Origin: Isoetes taiwanensis
Taxonomy: Eukaryota; Streptophyta; Lycopodiopsida; Isoetales; Isoetaceae
NCBI GenBank assembly: GCA_021234155.1
Contig: JAJEKV010000214.1
Span: 620,001-684,000 of the forward strand
Direction of reading: 5' to 3'
DNA: 64,000 nt
A program made the translations under genes and the position numbers. This document shows, piece by piece, positions 10,334 to 21,713 of the stretch (position 1 is the first letter of the stretch; the number at the start of each line of letters is the position of its first letter). The notes below the pieces were generated by a model, which was not told where the DNA came from, did not search any database, and saw only the letters and a program-made list of their open reading frames with translations.

Positions 10334-11005
10334 TTAGATTGTGCATTATTGAAGGAGGAAGATCGTTGGCAAATAAAAAATAAAAAATAGGGATTATACC
10401 GTCTATATGATATTAAACTATAACATTGGACTCATTACAATCTAGAAAGAACAAAGCACTATCATCCTCTGAATCTTATTTTCAGAAATCTCAGCAAGGT
10501 AAAAGATGGTGCAGAATAATCTCTTCTTATATGAAGTTTGCATGTTCTCACTCAAGAGTCTCCCGATTTGGTATCCGCCAAAATGCAACTTGTTATATAG
10601 ATATTCAAATATAGAAGAAAAACAAAGCAAGACAAACTTCACAAGGATATTATATTTCATGTAAACGTAGCTTGCATTAGATTGTGCATTATTGAAGGAG
10701 GAAGATCGTTGGCTAATAAAAAATAAAAAATAGGGATTATACCGTCTATATGATATTAGACTATAACAGTGGACTCATGACAATCTAGAAAGAACAAAGC
10801 ACTATCATCCTCCGAATCTTATTTTCAGAAATCTCAGCAAGGCAGAAGATGGTGCAAAATAATCTCTTCTTATATGAACTCAAGAGCCTCCCCGATTTGG
10901 TATCTGCCAAAATGCAACTTGTTATATAGATATTCAAATATAGAAGAAAAACAAAGCAAGACAAATTTCACAAGGATATTATATTTCATGTAAAATGTAG
11001 CTTGC
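10334..11005 (-). repeat. ~340-bp tandem pair with exon-like minus-strand frames
   Basis: Two direct copies (10334-10676 and 10677-11005) begin at TTAGATTGTGCATTATTGAA. On the minus strand each encodes a short frame containing YLYNKLHFGRYQIG followed by NKI-RMIVLCSF, and the LHFGRYQIG phrase returns a third time at 11,640. Exon duplication of an unknown gene would explain this. The product is not recognised, and the frames are short. Confidence 0.45.
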
Positions 11006-11147
11006 ATAATTTGCAAGTGCTTCGATTTCATGGATGATTTGAACACTTTTTGGCTCATTTGGATCATGAGCTCTTATCTCTGTTAACACACCCAGCATTC
11101 GACGGGCATGTACTTCGGAAGAGACTTTTGTTGTCGTTGTTCTCGGT

Positions 11148-11408
11148 TCATTTCTCTGTGTTGTTAGTCCATCCTTTTTCTTTAGTTTCATTGTGAGAAA
11201 TGCTATCACCCCATCCTTTATCTTTTGTTTCATTGTGAAAAATACTATCACCCCATCTCTTCTCTTCTGTTTCATTGTGAGAAATGCCATCTTCCCATCC
11301 CTTTTCTTTTGTTTCATTGTGAGAAATGCTATCAACCCATCCTTTGCCTTCTGGTTCATTGTCAGAAATGATGTGTTCCTGGATTTTAACATTGGTTTGT
11401 AGTGGCAT
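11148..11408 (-). CDS. Exon-like frame with five 14-residue repeats
   Basis: On the minus strand a 42-bp unit is repeated about five times and encodes variants of HNETKEKGWGDSIS. Because 42 is a multiple of three, two frames stay open; the alternative reads FLTMKQKKRDGVIA and extends further (10979-11392) into a non-repetitive tail with ALANYASYILHEI. The hydrophilic KGW frame looks more like protein, but I cannot choose firmly. No known domain matches. It starts with ATG at 11408 and ends at a stop after the last repeat, so if real it is a small protein or one exon. The duplicate at 18.58-18.8 kb has single-base losses that break both frames. Confidence 0.3.
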   Translation of the reverse strand: MPLQTNVKIQEHIISDNEPEGKGWVDSISHNETKEKGWEDGISHNETEEKRWGDSIFHNETKDKGWGDSISHNETKEKGWTNNTEK

Positions 11409-11430
11409 CTGATTGGTAGGATGGCATCTT

Positions 11431-11661
11431 CTAAATTATCCTAATAGTTTCTTCAGAAAAAAAGCATCTATCTAAACAGTTAAGTACCACCATTAATTGA
11501 ATCAGTGCGTGTCTACAGTCTATCAAATATGAAAACAATGACAAAGGAGCCCAAGCACCATTAACTCTCAGAAATGAACAATAAAAATTTGAAGAAGGTG
11601 CATTTATATCCACGAGTTCTGCCTCAAGAGTCTTCCCGATTTGGTATCTGCCAAAATGCAA
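11431..11661 (-). CDS. Unrecognised 76-codon exon-like frame
   Basis: A minus-strand frame begins with LHFGRYQIGKTLEAELVDI, the same phrase found in the ~340-bp repeats, and continues with a hydrophobic Cys-containing stretch (FYCSFLRVNGAWAPLSLF). It is identical in the duplicate at 18844-19074, which is expected from the recent duplication and does not prove selection. I recognise no family. It may be one exon of a gene whose other exons lie in the repeats to its left. Confidence 0.3.
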   Translation of the reverse strand: MHFGRYQIGKTLEAELVDINAPSSNFYCSFLRVNGAWAPLSLFSYLIDCRHALIQLMVVLNCLDRCFFSEETIRII

Positions 11662-12390
11662 CTTGTTATATAGATATTCAAAATATTTTTGTACGCAGAT
11701 TCTAGCATAAAGATTTTAAGTCACAAACAACCTTGTGGGCAAAGTCAATTGAAAAGTCAACCTAAGTTTGAATTAGCAATTGTAGTTGATCCCTTATACA
11801 CATTGCTACAACCTACGTTCTTCATTGTTCATGACAATGTGCTTCACACATTTAAATGGAATTAAGTTCATGGTATTGAGAGCAACATGGCATGTGGCAC
11901 TATCGACATATACTCAAAGTTCACCTCTTGTAAGAAAATATAAATGACCCAAATGAATCTTGCTCTTTGAGAGGTATAAACGGGCTCCTACGGAATAATT
12001 TTCTTGCAAATTCCCTTAGATTCCTTGAAAGTTCCATTGGGAATATTGCATCAAATGTTCAGGCTCTATAACCAAAGCACTAGTGGCTGGAGCCACGGGA
12101 TTTGACGTGAATACATATATAGCCAATTATTTGCATCAGACAAACACATTCAAAATGTTATATCAACAACACGTTATACCTACATTGCTCTTTTACCAAG
12201 CAAATTATAATTAGCAAAATTTGGAACAATGGTTCACCTACATACATGATGGTTGTGTTTTGCATTAATTGCCTTGTTCCAAGTAATGCATACATGAAAA
12301 GCAAGTGGAACATGCCTAACTTCAATATGCATTTTGCATATGCATATTCTATAATTTTCCCAGATCCATGTTCAATTTCTTAAATCTTAA
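11662..12390. other. Unassigned, duplicated segment
   Basis: AT-rich DNA with no supported gene and no terminal repeats. Intron-like composition. Confidence 0.4.
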
Positions 12391-13900
12391 ATGGGCAATT
12401 CTTGGGAAACAAAACACCCAAAAAACACCCAATGTATTCATAAGAGCCAAAAGCATGTTTGGATGCATTTAATAAATATTGTGTACAAAATTGTTTCACG
12501 CTTCGGTCTATACAACGATATTTGGGAAAGTAATGCATTTGATGAGGGGCATGTGCTTGCTCATTGTTTCAAGAGTTTTAGCTTTTTCGCCTCGAAGCAA
12601 TCACAACCGCTTGGAAATAGTTTGTAGTATCTTCAAAACGTGCTACCGGTTATCACCTGCATCTTGGTTCTTAATGTTGTGGCAACCTTCCTACAAATTG
12701 GTAGACCATGATTATTTGTGCCTTTGATGATCTTCATCGCTTGCTTGAGGCGACAAAGTTGGTCCTCAAGTCCAAGAAAGTTGTTCCCTTCATGAGAACA
12801 AGCAAGCAAAGATCACAATGGAACTCGGGGAGCAAAAAGATTGCAAGTTGTATCTAAAAAAGGCTCATTTTATGCTTTGTTCAATAAATGAACAATCCAA
12901 TGTCGATATATCCGCACTTGGTGTCAAAGTTGGAAAATGAGTCGTCTCCATGAAATAAACAATAAGTGCACTTGCACAACCTCATATATAACCAAAATAA
13001 GAGGGTTGCAAGGCAAGTTCTCGTGCAATGATTTTTGATCGGGTGCTTGTTAGCCTAACCCACATTGGCACGGAACAAATTTCATGAATACCCCAAATGA
13101 TTGGCTCATGAATATTGATGAGTTAAGGCATATTTGGTATGCTCGGACCTCGAAGATGTTACATATCGGTATAAATAGGCAGAATATTATGCATATATGG
13201 GTGGCTCTCAATATATGGGTACATATAACGGTCGAAACTCCATCATCTTAAGTAGTTATAGAGCATTTCAAGGCGAACTCTCGCTTTGTTTGGCATTATC
13301 CCGTGGACTAAATATTCTTGTCATTGGAGTTGCATGCAATGGGTTGTCAAGTTAGAGCCAATCAATTTGGAGCTTCAATGCATATCATCTTACATGTCAT
13401 ACCACAAAGCAGAGGATAAAGATTTGAAAGGAACAGACCCACCGGCAACTCCCACAAAGATATGCGGGAATAAAGTTCGAGCGGATAAATAAAGCAGTTC
13501 TTCTAGAAGGTGGTCAACAACTAAGATGCCAAAATTGGCAAGTTGTAACGATTGTTTGAAACCGGCTCTCCACATGCATCATTTGAGACATTTTAATATC
13601 TTAAAGGATTGTGGACCAACGATATGATCCGAGCATATTGAAGCATGGCAATCTTTTGTTGAAGAGTCCTTAAAAACAAATGCCACGAAAGCATTTCTGC
13701 TAAAAAGGAAGTCTCGATCGGTTTAGAGACAAAAGCTTATAAAGCAAACAGAATCGCAAAAAGTCAAAAGTAATCAAGGCAAATAGAGACAACAAAAAAA
13801 GTAAACACTAGAGTTGAACACTACACGACAACTCTAGCAAAGATAATGTGTGCCCTTGCATGGTTCAAGGCATAAATGCCTAGTGCCTGTTCCAAATTTA
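12391..13900 (+). pseudogene. Exon-like fragments of an unknown gene, copy 1
   Basis: Short plus-strand frames with protein-like composition follow one another, separated by stops: one with VYTTIFGKVMHLM or the alternative LYNDIWESNAFDEG near 12.5 kb, one near 12.72-12.79 kb (clearest in copy 2 as ICAFDDLHRLLEAAKLVL), one near 13.2-13.45 kb (ALSRGLNILVIGVAC) and one near 13.64-13.75 kb (EAWQSFVEESLKTNAT). None matches a family I can name. Frames often change at CAG/CTG positions, so some breaks may be base-calling errors. It could be a host gene captured and duplicated with the foldback, or a decayed transposon. Confidence 0.3.
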
Positions 13901-14215
13901 CTCAATAGAATAGAATGCCTCAAAGTTACTCAGTAATATAGAATGCCCAAAGCCTTTGGGAAATGAACTATGTTTAGAAACATCAAAGGTTAAAACGACA
14001 TTAACCTGATCTTTAGAGTCAAAAAATAGAATTCCATTGGTTGTCCAGCCAGTGATTGTGGTCATGTCAATAAGTGCATGAAGTCACAGAAATATACTGA
14101 CCTTAAGAAGTTGAGAGGGCCTTGGAAAGATAATGGATCATTGATTTCAAGGAGAGATACGGTAAGCAAAAAGCTCGCCATGTCTGCATCCACCTGTGTA
14201 GCGATCCTTCAATGT

Positions 14216-14990
14216 TACCCCTAGATTCTTAAGATTATATGGAGATTCCCCTAGATTTTATTAAGATTCCCTTAGATTCTCCAAGATTCTATCTAAATTC
14301 CCATAGATTCTTAAAGAGTTTATGACAATTTCCATAGATTCTCTTAAGACTCCCTAAGATTCCCCTAGATTCCCAAAGATTATCCCATGATTCCTCTAGG
14401 TTCTCTAAGAATCTATGAAGATTCTTTTACATTCTCTAAGATTCCATCAAGATTCTCAAAAATTTCAGAAAGATTCTTCTAGATTCCCAAAGATTCTCTC
14501 AAGATTCGCTTAATTTCTCCTAGATTCCTAAAGATTCTCTAAAATTCTTAAAGTTCTACAAAGATTCCCTAGTTTCTTAAGATTCTACATCCCCTAGATT
14601 TTATTAAGATACCCCAAGATTCCTCTAGATTCTCCAACATATCCTATGAAGATTCTCCTAGATTCTTCTAGATTCTCCAAGATTCCATCAAGATTACTTT
14701 AAATTCTCAAAGATTTTAGGAATATATTCCCCTAGATTCCTCTAGTTCCCATAGATTCTATGAAGATTCCCCTAGACCCCAAGATTCCTTCAAGTTTCCT
14801 CCAGATCTTATAGATTTTATCAAGATTCCCTTACATTCCCTTAACATTCTCAAAGATGCTCTCTTGAGATTCCCATAGATTCTCATGAGATTCCTCTGGA
14901 TTATCTAAGATCCTATAAAGATTCTCCTAGATTCTCTCAACTTATCATTGATTGCTTAGAACTCAAAGATTCCCAAAAGATTCTTAGTAT
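14216..14990. repeat. Left satellite arm, copy 2 (truncated)
   Basis: This is the AGATTC satellite beginning at the duplication junction, so only the inner ~0.77 kb of the left arm is present. That makes this foldback almost symmetric with its 0.7-kb right arm. Confidence 0.85.
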
Positions 14991-15904
14991 TCGATCATGT
15001 TGGCCCGAACTGCGAGCAAATAGTGCCAAAGCATCACTCATTGGAAAGCTCTCATCGAGAGCAATCCAACGGCATGGGCCCCACCTTCATCCGACCCCTC
15101 TACTGCAAGCTACGTGCCTTTGAAGGCGATTAAGCAAAAGGAAGCTTCCTAGAATGTCCACTCATAAATGCCTTGACACCTCACTACCTTTTTTTATTAA
15201 TGAGGGTGCCACCTCACCTCGTTTAAAAAAAAAATTTAATATTAAAAAGTTAATGGCTAGGATTTATGCTCACCTTTTGATCTAACGGTTAAGATCTGTT
15301 ACACCAAATATTGTTGCCACTTCATTATGTTCCAATACTTTGAGGTGTAAATGACTGTTTGGGCCGTCTATCTCGGATCGGGCGGCTCTGCGGCGACACC
15401 TCAAAAAATCTGGAACATGGGGGGTGGTTATATAATTGTATATATATAAGAGATATATCTCTTATATATATACAATTATATAACACCCCCCCATTCGATA
15501 CTTTGAGGTATGGCGGGTGAGCAAATCGATCTAAAATCGACGGTCCGTGCGATGACACCTCAAAAGTATGGGAACATGATGAGGTGGCAGCAATATTTGG
15601 TGTAGCAGATCTTAACCGTTAGATCAAAAGGTGAGCATAAATCCTAGCCATTAACTTTCTAATATTAAATTTTTTTAAAGGGGTGAGGTGGCACCCTCAT
15701 TAATAAAAAAAAGTAGTGAGGTGTCAAGGCATTTATGAGTGGACATTCTAGGAAGCTTCCCTTTGCTTAATCGCCTTCAAAGGCACATAGCTTGCAGTAG
15801 AGGGGTCGGATGAAGGTGGAGCCCACGCCTTTGGATTGCTCTCGTCGAGAGCTTTCCAATGAGTGGTGCTTTGGCACTATTTTATCGCAGTTGGAGCCAA
15901 CATG
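14991..15904. mobile_element. Foldback core palindrome, copy 2
   Basis: Same core as copy 1. Its centre (15427-15484) is a perfect palindrome built from TTATATAATTGTATATATA and its complement around AGATATATCT. Differences from copy 1 cluster in GC-rich spots such as the GGCTCACCGCGG / GGCTCTGCGG site. Confidence 0.8.
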
Positions 15905-16611
15905 ATTGAACACTAAGAATCTTCTGGGAATCTTTGAGTTTCAATCCAAAGGAATATCATGAGAATCTTAGAGAATCTATGGGAATCTCAAGAGAGCATC
16001 TTTTGAGAATGTAAGGGAAATGTAAGGGAATCTTGATAAAATCTTTAAGATCCTAGAGGAAACTTGAAGGAATCTTGGGATCAAGGGAATCTTTATAGAA
16101 TCTATAGGAACTAGAGGATCTCAAGAGAATCTACAGGAATCTCAAGCGATTCTTTGAAAATCTAGGGAATATTCCTAAAATCTTTGAGAATTTAAAGTAA
16201 TCTTGATGGAATCTTGGAGAATCTAGGGAATCTTGGGGTATTCTTTTTAGAATCCAAGGGAATATAAAGGAATCTTCAGAAAATCTTTAAGAATCTATGA
16301 GAATCTAGGAGAATCTTAATAAAATCTAAGGGAATCTATGTAGAATCTTAAGAATCTAGGGAATCTTTGTAGAACTTTAAGAATTTTAGAGAATCTTTGA
16401 GAATCTAGGAGAAACTAAGAGAATCTTAAGAGAATCTTACGAGAATCTTAAGAGAATCTTAAGAGAATCTTTGAGAATCTAAGAGAATCTTTCTGAAAAT
16501 TTTGAGAATCTAGGGGAATCTTGATGGAATCTAAGAGATTCTAAGAGAATCTTCATAGAATCTTGGGAAATCTAGGGGAATATTCATAGAGTCTTGGAGA
16601 ACCTAGAGGAA
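15905..16611. repeat. Right satellite arm, copy 2
   Basis: GAATCT-type satellite nearly identical to the right arm of copy 1; small indels only. Confidence 0.85.
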
Positions 16612-16698
16612 TCATGCTTTGTTGTGTGACTGTTGGGTCCTGCCTAATATCATTCATGGTACAACCACTCATAATGCAACTACTCATAGTACAAAAAC
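16612..16698. repeat. Right inverted flank of the foldback, copy 2
   Basis: Matches 9229-9306 and, inverted, 5460-5550. Here the sequence reads GACTGTTGGGTCCTGCCTAA and ends CAAAAACTTG before the TA array, closer to the left flank than copy 1 is. Confidence 0.7.
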
Positions 16699-17760
<1,062 letters not shown>

Positions 17761-18435
17761 CATTATTGAAGGAGGAAGATCGTTGGCAAATAAAAAATAA
17801 AAAATAGGGATTATACCGTCTATATGAGATTAAACTATAACATTGGACTCATTACAATCTAGAAAGAACAAAGCACTATCATCCTCTGAATCTTATTTTC
17901 AGAAATCTCAGCAAGGTAAAAGATGGTGCAGAATAATCTCTTCTTCTATGAAGTTTGCATGTTCTGCCTGAAGAGTCTCCCCGATTTGGTATCTGCCAAA
18001 ATGCAACTTGTTATATAGATATTCAAATATAGAAGAAAAACAAAGCAAGACAAACTTCACAAGGATATTATATTTCATGTAAAACGTAGCTTGCATTAGA
18101 TTGTGCATTATTGAAGGAGGAAGATCGTTGGCGAATAAAAAATAAAAAATAGGGATTATACCGTCTATATGATATTAGACTATAACAGTGGACTCATGAC
18201 AATCTAGAAAGAACAAAGCACTATCATCCTCCGAATCTTATTTTCAGAAATCTCAGCAAGGCAGAAGATGGTGCAAAATAATCTCTTCTTATATGAACTC
18301 AAGAGCCTCCCCCGATTTGGTATGCGCAAAATGCAACTTGTTATATAGATATTCAAATATAGAAGAAAACAAAGCAAGACAAATTTCACAAGGATATTAT
18401 ATTTCATGTAAAATGTAGCTTGCATAATTTGCAAG
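17761..18435 (-). repeat. ~340-bp tandem pair, copy 2
   Basis: Two direct copies start at TTAGATTGTGCATTATTGAA, matching 10334-11005. The minus-strand LHFGRYQIG frame is open in the first (17908-18108) and altered in the second by a change at CTGCC / GCGC. Confidence 0.45.
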
Positions 18436-18574
18436 TGCTTCGATTTCATGGATGATTTGAACACTTTTTGGCTCATTTGGATCATGAGCTCTTATCTCTG
18501 TTAACACACCCAGCATTCGACGGGCATGTACTTCGGAAGAGACTTTTGTTGTCGTTGTTCTCGGTTCATTTCTC

Positions 18575-18815
18575 GTGTTGTTAGTCCATCCTTTTCTTTA
18601 GTTTCATTGTGAGAAATGCTATCACCCCATCCTTTATCTTTTGTTTCATTGTGAAAAATACTATCACCCCATCTCTTCTCTTCGTTTCATTGTGAGAAAT
18701 GCCATCTTCCCATCCCTTTTCTTTTGTTTCATTGTGAAATGCTATCAACCCATCCTTTGCCTTCTGGTTCATTGTCAGAAATGATGTGTTCCTGGATTTT
18801 AACATTGGTTTGTAG
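18575..18815 (-). pseudogene. 14-residue-repeat frame, copy 2 (broken)
   Basis: Same 42-bp repeats as 11148-11408, but small losses (for example CTTCTGTTTC to CTTCGTTTC, and GTGAGAAATG to GTGAAATG) shift the frame. At least the first is at a CTG site and may be a sequencing error. Confidence 0.35.
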
Positions 18816-18843
18816 TGGCATCTGATTGGTAGGATGGCATCTT

Positions 18844-19074
18844 CTAAATTATCCTAATAGTTTCTTCAGAAAAAAAGCATCTATCTAAACAGTTAAGTAC
18901 CACCATTAATTGAATCAGTGCGTGTCTACAGTCTATCAAATATGAAAACAATGACAAAGGAGCCCAAGCACCATTAACTCTCAGAAATGAACAATAAAAA
19001 TTTGAAGAAGGTGCATTTATATCCACGAGTTCTGCCTCAAGAGTCTTCCCGATTTGGTATCTGCCAAAATGCAA
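18844..19074 (-). CDS. Unrecognised 76-codon exon-like frame, copy 2
   Basis: Identical at the protein level to 11431-11661 on the minus strand. It begins with the LHFGRYQIG phrase also found in the flanking ~340-bp repeats. Function unknown. Identity here may reflect recent duplication only. Confidence 0.3.
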   Translation of the reverse strand: MHFGRYQIGKTLEAELVDINAPSSNFYCSFLRVNGAWAPLSLFSYLIDCRHALIQLMVVLNCLDRCFFSEETIRII

Positions 19075-19759
19075 CTTGTTATATAGATATTCAAAATATT
19101 TTTGTACGCAGATTCTAGCATAAAGATTTTAAGCCACAAACAACCTTGTGGGCAAAGTCAATTGAAAAGTCAACCTAAGTTTGAATTAGCAATTGTAGTT
19201 GATCCCTTTATACACATTGCTACAACCTACGTTCTTCATTGTTCATGACAATGTGCTTCACACATTTAAATGGAATTAAGTTCATGGTATTGAGAGCAAC
19301 ATGGCATGTGGCACTATCGACATATACTCAAAGTTCACCTCTTGTAAGAAAATATAAATGACCCAAATGAATCTTGCTCTTTGAGAGGTATAAACGGCTC
19401 CCTACGGAATAATTTTCTTGCAAATTCCCTTAGATTCCTTGAAAGTTCCATTGGGAATATTGCATCAAATGTTCGGGCTCTATAACCAAAGCACTAGTGG
19501 TCGGAGCCACGAGGGATTTGACGATGAATACATATATAGCCAATTATTTGCATCGCGACAAAGACATTCAAAATGTTATATCAACAACACGTTATACCTA
19601 CATTGCTCTTTACCAAGCAAATTATAATTAGCAAAATTTGGAACAATGGTTCACCTACATACATGATGGTTGTGTTTTGCATTAATTGCCTTGTTCCAAG
19701 TAATGCATACATGAAAAGCAAGTGGAACATGCCTAACTTCAATATGCATTTTGCATATG

Positions 19760-21290
19760 CATATTCTATAATTTTCCCAGATCCATGTTCAATTTCTTAA
19801 ATCTTAAATGGGCAATTCTTGGGAAACAAAACACCCAAAAAACACCCAATGTATTCATAAGAGCCAAAAAGCATGTTTCAGATGCATTTAATAAATATTG
19901 TGTACAAAATTGTTTCACGCTTCGTCTATACAACGATATTTGGGAAAGTAATGCATTTGATGAGGGCACAGGCTTGCTCACTGTTTCAAGAGTTTTAGCC
20001 TTTTTCGCTCTGGAAGCAATCACAACCGCTTGGAAATAGTTTGTAGTATCTTCAAAACGTGCTACCTGGGTTATCACCCTCTGCATCTTGGTTCTTAATG
20101 TTGTGGCAACCTTCCTACAAATTGGTAGACCCGCAGTTATTTGTGCCTTTGATGATCTTCATCGCTTGCTTGAGGCAGCAAAGTTGGTCCTCAAGTCCAA
20201 GAAAGTTGTTCCCTTCATGAACAGTAGCAAGCAAAGACATCACAATGGAACTCGGGGGAGCAAAAGATTGCAAGTTGTATCTAAAAGGCTCATTTTATGC
20301 TTTGTTCAATAAATGAACAATCCAATGTCGATATATCCGCACTTGGTGTCAAAGTTGGAAAAATGATTTTGTCTCCATGAAATAAACAATAAGTGCACTT
20401 GCACAACCTCATATATAACCAAAATAAGAGGGTTGCAAGGCAAGTTCTCGAACAACAGTTTTATTTTGGTCGCTTGTTAGCTGACCCACATTGGCACGGA
20501 ACAAATTTCATGAATACCCCAAATGATTGGCTCATGAATATTGATGAGTTAAGGCATATTTGGTATGCTCGGACCAAGATGTTACATATCGGTATAAATA
20601 GGCAGAATATTATGCATATATGGGTGGCTCTCAATATATGGGTACATATAGCGGTCGAAACTCCATCATCTTAAGTAGTTATAGAGCATTTCAAGGCGAA
20701 CTCGCTTTGTTTGGCATTATCCCGTGGACTAAATATTCTTGTCATTGGAGTTGCATGCAAGCGGGTTGTCAAGTTAGAGCCAATCAATTTGGAGCTTCAA
20801 TGCATATCATCTTACATGTCATACCACAAAGCGGAGGATAAAAGATTTGAAAGGAGCAGACCCACCGGCAACTCCCCACATATGCGGGAATAAAGTTCGA
20901 AACGGATAAATAAAGCAGTTCTTCTAGAAGGTGGTCAACAACTAAGATGCCAAAATTGGCAAGTTATACATTTGTTTGAAACCGGCTCTCCACATGCATC
21001 ATTTGAGACATTTTAATATCTTAAAGGATTGTGGACCAACGATATGATCGAGCATATTGAAGCATGGCAATCTTTTGTTGAAGAGTCCTTAAAAACAAAT
21101 GCCACGAGCATTTCTGCGAAAAGGAAGTCTCGATCGGTTTAGAGACAAAAAGCTTATAAAGCAAAAGGCGCAAAAAGTCAAAGTAATCAAGGCAAATAGA
21201 GACAACAAAAAAGTAAACACTAGAGTTGAACACTACCCCGACAACTCTAGCGTTATAATGTGTGCCCTTGCATGGTTCAAGGCATAAATG
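19760..21290 (+). pseudogene. Exon-like fragments of an unknown gene, copy 2
   Basis: Parallels 12391-13900. Frames are often longer here: 19785-20039 ends VLAFFALEAITTAWK, 20088-20312 has ICAFDDLHRLLEAAKLVL, and 20620-20841 has SIILSSYRAFQGELALFG. An opposite-strand frame of 106 codons (19766-20086) is an alternative reading I cannot exclude. No family is recognised. The set looks like several short exons of one plus-strand gene, but splice sites are not clear. Confidence 0.3.
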
Positions 21291-21622
21291 CCTAGTGCCT
21301 GTTCCAAATTTACTCAATAGAATAGAATGCCTCAAAGTTACTTTCAAGAATATAGAATGCCCAAAGCCTTTGGGAAATGAACTATGTTTAGAAACATCAA
21401 AGGTTAAAAACGACATTAACCACGATCTTTAGAGTCAAAAATAGAATTCCATTGGTTGTCGGCCGGTGATTGTGGTCATGTCAATAAGTGCATGAAGTCA
21501 CGTAAATATAACCGACCTTTAAGAAGTTGAGAGGGCCTTGGAAAGATAATGGATCATTGATTTCAAGGAGAGATACGGTAAGCAAAAGCTCGCCATGTCC
21601 CGCATCCACGTGTAGCGATCCT

Positions 21623-21713
21623 TCAATGTTACCCCTAAACTAGAAGCTAAATGGAAAGGTTTACCTTGCAATGTTACCCTAAACTAGAAGCTAAATGGAA
21701 AGGTTTACCTTTG
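21623..21713. repeat. 46-bp tandem duplication at the edge of copy 2
   Basis: CAATGTTACCCCTAAACTAG to GGTTTACCTT occurs twice in a row. It lies exactly where the 7.4-kb duplication ends, so it may mark repair at the duplication breakpoint. Confidence 0.8.

Larger units (their letters stand above)
6828..14215. repeat. 7.4-kb tandem duplication, copy 1
   Basis: Starts inside the left satellite arm at CCCCTAGATTCTTAAG and runs through the foldback core, right arm, (TA)n and ~4.8 kb of exon-like sequence to ATGTTACCCC. The next base begins copy 2. Identity between copies is very high; most differences are small changes at CAG/CTG sites. CCCCTA is shared by both ends, so the junction looks microhomology-mediated. 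Confidence 0.9.
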
